Below are positions 32,387-40,630 of a DNA stretch of 42,133 nucleotides, one piece after another. Location: assembly GCA_900539145.1 (NCBI GenBank), contig UQAX01000022.1, positions 1-42,133 of the forward strand, in the 5' to 3' direction. This DNA comes from an uncultured Blautia sp. GTDB lineage: Bacteria > Bacillota > Clostridia > Lachnospirales > Lachnospiraceae. Position numbers and translations under genes: made by a program. Within the stretch, counting starts at the first letter, position 1. The number at the start of each line of letters is the position of its first letter. Below the pieces are notes generated by a model. It saw nothing but the letters and a program-made list of their open reading frames with translations. It made no database searches and was not told where the DNA came from.

Positions 32387-32569
32387 ATGTGTCTTGCAAC
32401 TGTTCAGAAAGAAAGTGATAACACGGTTATCTGTAAAATGGTAAGCCGCATTGATGTAGAAGGAGAAAATGTTATTCTTCGTGACATCATGGGTGAGAAG
32501 ACAGTGATTAAAGGGAAAATCCTTATGGTGGATTTGGCGAACAGCATTGTAAAGCTGGATTGCGAATAA
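32387..32569 (+). CDS. cooT: CooT family nickel-binding protein
   Basis: The 60-aa protein begins MCLATV, with Cys2 in the position that binds nickel in CooT dimers. It continues as a small beta-rich domain (VEGENVILRDIMGEKTVIKGKIL, ending KLDCE) as in CooT. CooT is a nickel chaperone for carbon monoxide dehydrogenase. Its ribosome binding site, AAGGAGGCG, overlaps the end of the His-rich gene, so they should be co-translated. Confidence 0.85.
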   Translation: MCLATVQKESDNTVICKMVSRIDVEGENVILRDIMGEKTVIKGKILMVDLANSIVKLDCE

Positions 32570-32628
32570 GATTTTAAAGGGTAACACCTTAAAATAATAT
32601 AATATTTTAAATGCGGAGGTACAAACTT

Positions 32629-33546
32629 ATGAAATTATCAGATGCAATGAGAGAGAAAATGCTCCTTTCTTTTGAGCTTTTCCCACCAAAAACAGACAAA
32701 GGTATGGAAAATCTTCCGGGAACAATCGAACATTTATGTAAATATAAACCAGAATATATTTCCTGTACATACGGCGCCGGCGGAACAAACGTTGGTAAAA
32801 ACATGGACGTATGTAAAATGATTAAAGATGCAGGAACAATTCCTGTTACACATTTTACATGTATTGGAAATACAGCAGAAGGTATTAAAGAACAGCTTCA
32901 GAACTACCTTGACAATGGTGTAGATCACATGCTGGCTCTGCGTGGCGACCTTCCGTTCGGATGGACAGGAACAGGCGGAGATTTCGCTTATGCAACAGAC
33001 TTAGTAGCTTATGTTCGTAAAGAATTCGGTGATAAAATTGAAATTGCAGTTGCAGGTTCTCCGGAAGGACATATTTCCTGCCGTAGCTTAGAAGCTGATA
33101 TTGCAGTTCTGAAACAGAAACAGGACAATGGTGCTGACTATATCATGACACAGTTATGCTGGGATATGGAACAGTTTAAATATTGGTTAGACGCAATTCG
33201 TTGTGCTGGTATTACAATGCCGGTTGACGTAGGTATCATGCCAATCTTAGATCAGGCTGCTACAATCAATATGGCTCTGTCACGTAACGCATGTGTAATG
33301 CCACGTGAGCTTTGTGAAATCATCTCCAAAAACTGGATCTTCCCAAATCCATTTGTACAGGATCCATTTGATGCAGATGTTGAAGGAAAGAAAGCAAGAT
33401 TTAAAGAAGCTGGTATCGAATATACAATCAGACAGATTGATGAATACCGTGCTTGCGGTATCGATGGTATCCATCTGTACGCATTGAATAAATGGAAAGA
33501 TGTATCTGAAATCATTGACCGTTCAGGTCTTCGTACATTAGTATAA
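32629..33546 (+). CDS. metF: 5,10-methylenetetrahydrofolate reductase
   Basis: MetF reduces methylene-THF to methyl-THF, the last step of the methyl branch of the Wood-Ljungdahl pathway, also used for methionine. The 305-aa TIM barrel shows LLSFELFPPKT with the catalytic Glu, ISCTYGAGG, HMLALRGDLP, DYIMTQLCWD and GIHLYALNK. The start at 32629 follows GCGGAGGT. No metV gene for the usual acetogen zinc-finger partner follows. Codon use is highly biased, suggesting strong expression. Confidence 0.95.
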   Translation: MKLSDAMREKMLLSFELFPPKTDKGMENLPGTIEHLCKYKPEYISCTYGAGGTNVGKNMDVCKMIKDAGTIPVTHFTCIGNTAEGIKEQLQNYLDNGVDHMLALRGDLPFGWTGTGGDFAYATDLVAYVRKEFGDKIEIAVAGSPEGHISCRSLEADIAVLKQKQDNGADYIMTQLCWDMEQFKYWLDAIRCAGITMPVDVGIMPILDQAATINMALSRNACVMPRELCEIISKNWIFPNPFVQDPFDADVEGKKARFKEAGIEYTIRQIDEYRACGIDGIHLYALNKWKDVSEIIDRSGLRTLV

Positions 33547-33577
33547 GAAATGTAAAGAAACATAGGAGGTGCCCTTT

Positions 33578-34348
33578 ATGGCGCATGTAATTGCAGTTGC
33601 CGGAAAAGGCGGCGTAGGTAAGACAACACTGACAGGACTTATTATTCAGTATCTGGGCGAAAAGGGCAAAGGTCCTATTCTTGCAGTAGATGCAGATGCA
33701 AATTCAAATTTAAATGAAGTGCTTGGCGTAAAAGTAGATGCAACCCTCGGTGATGTCCGTGAAGAAGTTGCCCGTTCTGAAATGGCAAAGGATAATCCTA
33801 TTCCTGCCGGTATGACTAAGGCGGATTATATGGAATTTAAGTTTGATGATGCGTTGGTAGAAGATGATGATTTTGATTTGCTGGTAATGGGTCGTACTCA
33901 GGGAAAAGGCTGTTATTGTTTTGTGAACGGCCTTTTACAGGCACAGCTTCAGCGATTAGAAAAAAATTATCCATACATTATCGTAGATAATGAAGCAGGT
34001 ATGGAACACATCAGCAGAGGTGTGCTTCCAAGCATGCAGACAGCAATTTTGGTCAGCGACTGTTCCCGCAGAGGTGTGCAGGCGGTAGGAAGAATTGCAA
34101 AACTGATTGAGGAATGTGATATGCACCCTCGTCAGATTGGATTGATTATTAACCGTGCACCCGGCGGCGTACTCAATGAGGGTACAAAGCAGGAAATTGA
34201 AAATCAGGGACTTCATCTTCTGGGGGTTGTACCTCAGGATGAGACTGTTTTTGATTATGATTGTGAAGGGAAACCTACAATCAATCTTCCGGAAGACTCT
34301 CCGGTGAAAAAAGCTATACGGGAAATAGTCGATAAGTTAGATATTTAA
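33578..34348 (+). CDS. cooC: CooC-type nickel-insertion ATPase (first copy)
   Basis: This is a MinD/ParA-like ATPase of 256 aa with the deviant Walker A VAGKGGVGKTTLTG and a C112-Y-C114 pair that in CooC binds nickel at the dimer interface. DNEAGMEHISRG is the Walker B region. CooC inserts nickel into the CODH C-cluster. ATG 33578 is preferred over GTG 33569, which is inside the AGGAGG site. It stands between metF and the structured gap before cooS. Confidence 0.92.
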   Translation: MAHVIAVAGKGGVGKTTLTGLIIQYLGEKGKGPILAVDADANSNLNEVLGVKVDATLGDVREEVARSEMAKDNPIPAGMTKADYMEFKFDDALVEDDDFDLLVMGRTQGKGCYCFVNGLLQAQLQRLEKNYPYIIVDNEAGMEHISRGVLPSMQTAILVSDCSRRGVQAVGRIAKLIEECDMHPRQIGLIINRAPGGVLNEGTKQEIENQGLHLLGVVPQDETVFDYDCEGKPTINLPEDSPVKKAIREIVDKLDI

Positions 34349-34353
34349 AGCGT

Positions 34354-34459
34354 AAGCTTTCTCCTCTCTGTCCGGGCATAAGAAAAACCTGTTGTAGCGT
34401 AAGCTATGCAATGGCTGGAAACAATTTTGATGCAGCCGTTGAGGCAGAGAGGATTTTTT
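34354..34459 (+). ncRNA. Structured RNA ending in a terminator, between cooC and cooS
   Basis: TCCTCTCTG (34362-34370) and CAGAGAGGA (34445-34453) form a closing stem followed by TTTTTT. It encloses about 74 bases with further pairing: GCATA/TATGC (34376-34380 with 34405-34409), an alternative TAGC/GCTA hairpin, and AATGGCTG/CAGCCGTT (34410-34417 with 34433-34440). AAGCTTT and AAAGCTT extend outside. This looks like a multi-branched cis-regulatory RNA or a decorated terminator. No known riboswitch class was recognised. Confidence 0.6.
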
Positions 34460-34479
34460 ATAAAGCTTGTAACCCCCTG

Positions 34480-34508
34480 GGGTGGATATAGGGGTATACA
34501 GTCCACCC
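34480..34508 (+). promoter_or_regulatory. Second hairpin upstream of cooS
   Basis: GGGTGGA (34480-34486) pairs with TCCACCC (34502-34508); the loop itself contains TATA/TATA around GGGG. It has no T-run, so it is not a terminator. It follows the terminator hairpin and precedes the cooS ribosome binding site by about 55 bases. An RNA stabiliser or part of the same regulatory region is possible. Confidence 0.5.
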
Positions 34509-34576
34509 GAAAATTGAAGAATGCCAACTTCAGGAAAAATATTTGAAAAAGAGGCGACAATAAAAGGAGGATATTC

Positions 34577-36469
34577 ATGAGTGAATTCAGATTAACAACA
34601 GTAGAAGAATTTGAAGCTGCTACTGCGAGACTTCTGGAAACAGGTGCTAAAGTAGGCGCTGATTCCTGGCAGGCTCGTGTAAAAAATCAGACACCACATT
34701 GTAAATTTGGAGAAGAAGGTATTTGCTGCCGTATCTGTACAATGGGACCATGCCGCATTACAAAGAAAGCACCAAGAGGTATTTGCGGTTGTGACGTACA
34801 TGGTATCGTAGGACGTAACTACCTGAAATTTACAGCAGGCGGAGCTTCCGCACATTCCGACCATGGTCGTGAAATCTGCCATACTCTGTATGAAACAGCG
34901 GCAGACGGATGCTATAAAGTAAAAGACCCTGAAAAATTAATCCGCATTGCAAAAGAATGGGGAATGGAAACAGAAGGCAAAGACATTTATGAATTAGCAC
35001 ATGAAGTTGCGTTAGAAGGTTTAATGGAATACGGTAAACCATTCGGAACTCAGAGATTTTTAAAGAGAGCTCCTGAGTCACAGCAGAAATTGTGGGAAGA
35101 AAACGAATTAGCACCGTATGCTATTGACAGAGAGGTTTCCCGTTCTCTTCACATGACTCATATGGGATGTTCTTCCAAACCGGAAGCTTTAGTAAAACAG
35201 GCTATCCGCTGCGGTCTTGGCGATGGATGGGGCGGTTCCATGATGGGAACTGAATTCTCTGATATCTTATTTGGTACTCCAAAGCCAATCGAAACAGAAG
35301 CAAACTTAGGCGTTATGGTAGAAGAAAACGTAAACATCGTTGTACACGGTCATGACCCAAGTCTTTCTGAAATGATTTGTGAAGTTGCTGACAGCCCGGA
35401 AATGATTGCTTATGCAAAAGAACAGGGCGCAAAAGGCATTACAATTTCAGGTGTATGCTGTACATCTAACGAAGTTGCAATGCGCCGTGGTATTCCAATG
35501 GCAGGTAACTTCTTACAGCAGGAAAACGTTGTATTAACAGGTGCTTGTGAAGCAATCGTTGTAGATGTACAGTGTATCTTCCCGGCATTAGGACCTTTAA
35601 GCAAATGTTTCCATACAAAATTTATCACAACATCTCCAATCGCTCAGATGCCTGACTCTGAATTTGTTCGTTTTGATGCTCATACAGCACAGGAAAAAGC
35701 AACACAGATTGTAAAGATGGCGATTGAAAACTTTAAAAACAGAAAACCTGAATTAGTTCATATTCCACAGATGAAACAGAAAGCAACAGTAGGTTATTCT
35801 ACTGAAGCAATCGTGAAAGTTCTGGATGGTGTTACAAACTCTCAGGTTGATGAAACAGGAACAACAAAACCATTATTACAGTGTATTACATCCGGTGTAA
35901 TCCGCGGTGCTGTTGCTATGGTTGGATGTAACAATCCAAAAGTTCGTCCTGACGTTGCTCATATCGAATTAATGAAAAAATTAGTTGCAAACGATATCAT
36001 TATCATTGCTTCCGGATGTTCTGCTCAGGCTGCTGCAAAAGCAGGTCTTATGGACAAGAGAGCAAAAGATATCTGTGGTGACGGTCTGAAGAGAGTTTGT
36101 GAATTGGCAGACATTCCTCCGGTACTTCACATGGGATCTTGTGTTGATATTTCCCGTATGCTGGTTCTGGCTGCAACACTTGCAAAAGACTCCGGACTTC
36201 GCATTTCACAGCTTCCGGTTGTTGGATGTGCTCCTGAATGGATGTCAGAAAAAGCTGTATCTATCGGTAACTATGTAATCGGTTCCGGACTTGATACATA
36301 TCTGGGTGTTGACCCTTATGCTTCAGGTTCCAGCGAAATGGTTGAAATCCTTACAAACGGTACAAGAGAATGGTGTGAAGCAGCATTTACTGTTGAAAAA
36401 GACATCGACAAATTAGGTGATTTAATGATTGAAAGAATTGAAGAAAAGAGAGCTGCTCTTGGTATCTAA
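34577..36469 (+). CDS. cooS: Carbon monoxide dehydrogenase catalytic subunit
   Basis: Also called AcsA in acetogens, this Ni-Fe enzyme reduces CO2 to CO for acetyl-CoA synthesis. The 630-aa protein has the N-terminal cluster cysteines C42, C50, C51, C54, C59 and C70/C72 (CCRICTMGPC, GICGC). Candidate C-cluster ligands in order are the His of VVHGHDP and the Cys residues of GVCCTSN, VDVQCIFP, GCNNPK, SGCSAQ and MGSCVD. AAAAGGAGGATATTC precedes the ATG. Neighbouring cooC genes on both sides fit its maturation. Strong codon bias suggests high expression. Confidence 0.97.
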   Translation: MSEFRLTTVEEFEAATARLLETGAKVGADSWQARVKNQTPHCKFGEEGICCRICTMGPCRITKKAPRGICGCDVHGIVGRNYLKFTAGGASAHSDHGREICHTLYETAADGCYKVKDPEKLIRIAKEWGMETEGKDIYELAHEVALEGLMEYGKPFGTQRFLKRAPESQQKLWEENELAPYAIDREVSRSLHMTHMGCSSKPEALVKQAIRCGLGDGWGGSMMGTEFSDILFGTPKPIETEANLGVMVEENVNIVVHGHDPSLSEMICEVADSPEMIAYAKEQGAKGITISGVCCTSNEVAMRRGIPMAGNFLQQENVVLTGACEAIVVDVQCIFPALGPLSKCFHTKFITTSPIAQMPDSEFVRFDAHTAQEKATQIVKMAIENFKNRKPELVHIPQMKQKATVGYSTEAIVKVLDGVTNSQVDETGTTKPLLQCITSGVIRGAVAMVGCNNPKVRPDVAHIELMKKLVANDIIIIASGCSAQAAAKAGLMDKRAKDICGDGLKRVCELADIPPVLHMGSCVDISRMLVLAATLAKDSGLRISQLPVVGCAPEWMSEKAVSIGNYVIGSGLDTYLGVDPYASGSSEMVEILTNGTREWCEAAFTVEKDIDKLGDLMIERIEEKRAALGI

Positions 36470-36494
36470 TCTTTAAACAGGAAAGGTGAATGAC

Positions 36495-37262
36495 ATGAAA
36501 ATTGCAGTTACAGGAAAAGGCGGCGTAGGAAAGACTACGTTTGCAGCGACCCTTGCACGTTTATATGCAGAAGAAGGAAAACATGTGCTGGCGGCAGATG
36601 TGGACCCTGATGCAAACTTGGGATTGGCCCTTGGTTTTGATGAGGAAACTCTGGACTCTATTATTCCCATTACGAAAATGCGGAAGTTGATAGAAGAGAG
36701 AACAGGTTCAGGAGAGGATAATCAGTTTTATAAATTAAATCCTCAGGTAAGCGATATACCTGATACTTATTCCAAAATGGTAAACGGCGTGAGACTGTTG
36801 GTTTTGGGTACTGTGGAAACCGGCGGAGGGGGCTGTGTCTGTCCTGAACATGTAATGCTCAGAAGAATTATCAATAATCTGGTGCTTCATCGTGACGATG
36901 TGGTTATTCTGGATATGGAAGCTGGTTTAGAACATCTTGGCAGAGGAACAACAGAGTCTATGGATCAGTTTATTGTGGTAATCGAACCGGGTGCAAGAAG
37001 CGTTCAGACATATAAGAATGTAAAACGTCTTGCAGAAGACCTTGGTGTAAAACAGGTTCGTGTTGTTGCCAATAAGGTTCGAAATGCAGAAGACGAGGAA
37101 TTTGTGCGAAGCAAAATTCCGGCAGAAGACCTTCTGGGCTTCATTCACTATAACACAGAAGTTATCGATGCTGACCGTCAGGGAAAATCACCCTTTGACT
37201 TCAGCAATACAGTAAAAGAAGAAATCGCAAAAATCAAGACCATAATCGACAAGGGATTATGA
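36495..37262 (+). CDS. CooC/AcsF-type nickel-insertion ATPase (second copy)
   Basis: This is a second MinD-like ATPase of 255 aa with VTGKGGVGKTTFAATLARL, ADVDPDANLG, a C114-V-C116 pair and DMEAGLEHLGRGT. It lies between cooS and acsB, where acetogens often have AcsF, an ATPase linked to nickel insertion into CODH or ACS. It is clearly paralogous to the copy at 33578 but diverged. ATG 36495 is chosen because the upstream GTG lies within GAAAGGTGA, the ribosome binding site. Division of labour between CODH and ACS is inferred. Confidence 0.9.
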   Translation: MKIAVTGKGGVGKTTFAATLARLYAEEGKHVLAADVDPDANLGLALGFDEETLDSIIPITKMRKLIEERTGSGEDNQFYKLNPQVSDIPDTYSKMVNGVRLLVLGTVETGGGGCVCPEHVMLRRIINNLVLHRDDVVILDMEAGLEHLGRGTTESMDQFIVVIEPGARSVQTYKNVKRLAEDLGVKQVRVVANKVRNAEDEEFVRSKIPAEDLLGFIHYNTEVIDADRQGKSPFDFSNTVKEEIAKIKTIIDKGL

Positions 37263-37283
37263 GAATGTTAGGAGGAAAAGACA

Positions 37284-39410
37284 TTGACATTATTTGAAAC
37301 AGTATTTAGTGGAAATGACGCTGTCTATGGTTTAACAGAAGGTGCAATTAACGCTGCCATTGAACAGCACGGCGCTGACAAAGCAATCAGCTTCCCAAAT
37401 ACAGCATACAGCTTACCATGCTATTATGCTGTAACAGGTGTAAAGGTAAACACATTAGGGGAATTAAAAGAAGCATTAGGAGTTGTAAAAACTCTTATGA
37501 CAAGAGAAATGAGAACACATGACATCTTTATGTCAGGTGTAGCCACAGCTCTTTGTGCAGAATTTATTGAAGTATTAAAATATATCGACGGTGCAACACC
37601 ATACGAAGAACCATGCTACGGACATTTAGCAGATGCTGTTATCCGTGAACTGGGTGTTCCTCTTGTTACAGGAGATATCCCGGGTGTTGCTGTTATCTTA
37701 GGAAAAGCTCCTACAACAGAAGATGCAGTTGCATTAGTTAAGAGCTATCAGGCACAGGGTATTCTTGTTACTTTAGTTGGTGATGTGATTGACCAGTTGA
37801 CAGAAGCTGGCATGAAGACAGGTGCAAATGTACGTGTTATTCCATTAGGTAAAGACGTTACATCTGTAATCCATGTTGTATCTGTTGCTTTAAGAGCTGC
37901 TTTAATCTTCGGTAACATTACACCGGGTGATGCAGGAAACTTAATGAAATATACAATGGAACGTGTTCCTGCATTTGTTAACGCATTTGCACCGTTAAAT
38001 GATGTAATCGTTGCATGCGGAGCAGGCGCTATTGCTCTTGGTTTCCCTGTTATCACAAATCAGGAAGGTGTATCTGAAGTTCCTAAGAGCTTAATCGTAC
38101 AGAAAGATGTAAGCAAATTCAATGCAACATCTCTGGAAGCTCGTGATATTAAGATTAAAATCACAAACATTGATATTCCGGTTGCATTTGCATCTGCATT
38201 TGAAGGTGAAATCATCCGTCGTGGTGATATGCAGGTTGAATTCGATGGTTCTCGTGTAGACTGTGCAGAGCTTGTACAGACCGTAGATGCTTCTGAAATC
38301 GAAGATCATAAGATTACAGTAGTAGGTCCTGAAGCAGACGAAATGGAATTAGGAAGCAAAAACAACATTGCGTACGTTGTTAAAGTTGCAGGTAAAAACA
38401 TGCAGCCCGATTTCGAGCCTGTTATCGAGCGTAAATTCCATAATTACATTAACTGTATCGAAGGTGTATACCATACAGGACAGCGTGATATGCAGCGTAT
38501 CCGTATCAGCAAGGATGCATTTAACGCAGGCTTCCGTATCAAACATATCGGTGAAGTATTATATGCTTCCGTTAAAAATGAATTTGACGCAGTTGTTGAT
38601 AAGTGTGAAGTTGTTATTTACACAGATCCTGCTGAATGTACAAGAATTCGTCATGAAGTTGCTATCCCAACATTTGACAAACGTGATGACCGTCTGAAAT
38701 CTCTGACAGATGAGTCTGTTGATGTTTATTACAGCTGTATTCTTTGTCAGGCGTTCTCTCCATCTCACGTATGTGTTGTTACACCGGAACGTCTGGGACT
38801 TTGCGGTGCGGTTTCATGGTTAGATGCAAAAGCTACACATGAACTTGATCCAAACGGACCTTGTCAGGTTATTACAAAAGAAAGACCAATCGATGAAAGA
38901 ATTGGTGAATACGAAGACGTAAATGAAGCTGTACAGAAATTCTCTCAGGGTGCTCTGCAGGATGTATCTCTGTACTCTATCATGGAAAAACCAATGACAT
39001 CCTGTGGATGTTTCGAATGTATCTGCGGTATTGAACCATTCTCTAACGGTGTTGTTATTACAAACCGTGAATACGCAGGTATGACACCACTTGGAATGAC
39101 ATTCCCAGAACTGGCTTCCATGACAGGTGGCGGTGTTCAGACACCTGGATTTATGGGACATGGTAAACATTTCATTGGTTCTAAGAAATTCATGAAAGCA
39201 GAAGGCGGTATCGAACGTATCGTATGGATGCCAAAAGAATTAAAAGAAACTGTTGCTGAAAGAGTAAATCAGACAGCAAAAGAACTGTACGGAATTGACA
39301 ACTTCATCGATATGGTTGGTGATGAAACAATCGCAACAGATCCTGAAGAATTAGTTGCATTCTTAACAGAGAAGAACCATCCGGCTCTTTCTATGGATCC
39401 GATGATGTAA
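37284..39410 (+). CDS. acsB: Acetyl-CoA synthase (CO-methylating) AcsB
   Basis: AcsB joins CO, a methyl group from the corrinoid protein, and CoA into acetyl-CoA on its Ni-Ni-[4Fe-4S] A-cluster. The 708-aa protein keeps every A-cluster ligand: C485, C488, C497 and C507 for the [4Fe-4S] and bridge, and the C574-G-C576 motif for the distal nickel. All are offset by 21 from the Moorella enzyme as I recall its numbering. The start is TTG at 37284 after AGGAGGAAAAG. It is followed by terminator-like hairpins before acsD. Strong codon bias. Confidence 0.97.
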   Translation: MTLFETVFSGNDAVYGLTEGAINAAIEQHGADKAISFPNTAYSLPCYYAVTGVKVNTLGELKEALGVVKTLMTREMRTHDIFMSGVATALCAEFIEVLKYIDGATPYEEPCYGHLADAVIRELGVPLVTGDIPGVAVILGKAPTTEDAVALVKSYQAQGILVTLVGDVIDQLTEAGMKTGANVRVIPLGKDVTSVIHVVSVALRAALIFGNITPGDAGNLMKYTMERVPAFVNAFAPLNDVIVACGAGAIALGFPVITNQEGVSEVPKSLIVQKDVSKFNATSLEARDIKIKITNIDIPVAFASAFEGEIIRRGDMQVEFDGSRVDCAELVQTVDASEIEDHKITVVGPEADEMELGSKNNIAYVVKVAGKNMQPDFEPVIERKFHNYINCIEGVYHTGQRDMQRIRISKDAFNAGFRIKHIGEVLYASVKNEFDAVVDKCEVVIYTDPAECTRIRHEVAIPTFDKRDDRLKSLTDESVDVYYSCILCQAFSPSHVCVVTPERLGLCGAVSWLDAKATHELDPNGPCQVITKERPIDERIGEYEDVNEAVQKFSQGALQDVSLYSIMEKPMTSCGCFECICGIEPFSNGVVITNREYAGMTPLGMTFPELASMTGGGVQTPGFMGHGKHFIGSKKFMKAEGGIERIVWMPKELKETVAERVNQTAKELYGIDNFIDMVGDETIATDPEELVAFLTEKNHPALSMDPMM

Positions 39411-39417
39411 AAAGAAG

Positions 39418-39433
39418 GTGGAGTTTTCTCCAC
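39418..39433 (+). other. Short hairpin after acsB
   Basis: GTGGAG (39418-39423), TTTT loop, CTCCAC (39428-39433). It is a small perfect hairpin with no T-run, 8 bases after the acsB stop. It may protect the mRNA end. Confidence 0.5.
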
Positions 39434-39440
39434 TTATGCG

Positions 39441-39490
39441 AAATGGGAGACACTTTCCGAAAATGCGGGAAGTCTCCCGTTTCATACTTT
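39441..39490 (+). terminator. Long hairpin after acsB
   Basis: AAATGGGAGAC (39441-39451) pairs with GTCTCCCGTTT (39472-39482). The stem continues inward as TTTCCG (39454-39459) with CGGGAA (39466-39471). A TTTT lies at 39488-39491. ACTTTCCG (39452-39459) can instead pair with CGGAAAGT (39493-39500), so two folds compete. Confidence 0.65.
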
Positions 39491-39566
39491 TGCGGAAAGT
39501 TGACGGAAAAAGTCGAGTATTAAAGCTTTTTTCTGGAAAGTTTTTCATGAAACTGCATGGGGAAAC

Positions 39567-39596
39567 TTGTCAATATAGTCCGTAATGTAGTATAAT
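39567..39596 (+). promoter_or_regulatory. Promoter for acsD-acsC
   Basis: TTGTCA (39567-39572), 18-base spacer, TATAAT (39591-39596). The expected start is near 39603, leaving a leader of about 64 bases before acsD. Confidence 0.7.
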
Positions 39597-39666
39597 ACAG
39601 AGTGGTAAATGCTGATTGCCATAAAGTGTTTGCCGGTTATAAAAAATATGAAGGAGGCTAACTGAA

Positions 39667-40605
39667 ATGCCGTTTAATCAGAAACCACAGAAATTCAATG
39701 CAAACATTAACACAGTTGAAATTGGCTGCGGGGACAAAGCAATCAAATTAGGAGGAGAAAATACTTTTCCTTTCTATACTTTTGACGCACCCATGGAAAA
39801 TGCACCAAAAGTAGGTGTGGAAATTTCAGATATGGGTATTGCAAATATTCCGGGTATCCAGAATTATTATGCAGGTGCAACAACTATGGCTGAAATCGCT
39901 AAAAAAGCGGAAGCCGTAGAAGGCGCTGATTTTGTTTGCTTACGTTTGGAAGGCGGAGATCCAAATGGAGCTGATAAATCAGTAGACGAATTAATTGCTA
40001 TTGTAAAAGAAGTTGGAGATGCTGTTACTTGCCCATTAGTTGTTGAAGGATGTAAAAACGTTGAAAAAGACGCTGAATTACTTCCTAAAGTAGCTGAAGT
40101 TTTACAGGGTAAAAACGCATTAGTTCTTTCTGCAAGAGAAGAAAACTACAAAGCTGTCGGTGCAGCAGCAGGTCTTGCTTACAATCAGAAAGTTGGAGCT
40201 GAGTCTGCAGTAGATATCAACCTTGCAAAACAGTTAAACGTTGTAATGACACAGTTAGGTGTAAAAGCACAGGATATTGTTATGAACGTTGGTTCAGCAG
40301 CAGTAGGATACGGTTTTGAATATGTAGTTTCTACAATGGATCGTATTAAAGGCGCTGCATTATCTCAGAACGATAATATGTTACAGATGCCAATCATCAC
40401 AACAGTTGCTGATGAATCCTGGAGTGTAAAAGAAGCTATGGCTTCTGAAGAAGATATGCCAGAATGGGGTTCTCTTGAAGAAAGAGGTATCAGCATGGAA
40501 GTGCAGACAGCAGCTGCTGTTTTAGCATCTGGTTCTGACGCTGTTATTCTGAAACATCCTCAGTCCGTTGCAACTATTTCAAAAATGATTAAAGAATTAA
40601 TGTAA
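39667..40605 (+). CDS. acsD: Corrinoid iron-sulfur protein small subunit AcsD
   Basis: AcsD is the TIM-barrel small subunit of the corrinoid iron-sulfur protein, which carries the methyl group to AcsB. The 312-aa protein shows the N-terminal VEIGCGDKAIKLGGENTFPF, GADFVCLRLEGGDPNG, MNVGSAAVGYGFEY, and a C-terminal SDAVILKHPQSV. AAGGAGGCTAACTGAA precedes the ATG. It is paired with acsC after 25 bases. Strong codon bias. Confidence 0.95.
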   Translation: MPFNQKPQKFNANINTVEIGCGDKAIKLGGENTFPFYTFDAPMENAPKVGVEISDMGIANIPGIQNYYAGATTMAEIAKKAEAVEGADFVCLRLEGGDPNGADKSVDELIAIVKEVGDAVTCPLVVEGCKNVEKDAELLPKVAEVLQGKNALVLSAREENYKAVGAAAGLAYNQKVGAESAVDINLAKQLNVVMTQLGVKAQDIVMNVGSAAVGYGFEYVVSTMDRIKGAALSQNDNMLQMPIITTVADESWSVKEAMASEEDMPEWGSLEERGISMEVQTAAAVLASGSDAVILKHPQSVATISKMIKELM

Positions 40606-40630
40606 TCGTAAAACAGGAGGATTAAAACAA

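Noticed and set aside
34354..34508. A NiCo, cobalamin or THF riboswitch ahead of CODH
   Set aside because: The location is tempting, but I could not find the conserved core strings of these classes. It is reported only as an unassigned structured RNA.
37748..38056. Long reverse-strand frames inside acsB, cooS and acsC
   Set aside because: They are antisense shadows of strongly codon-biased genes, with no ribosome binding site and no recognisable domain.
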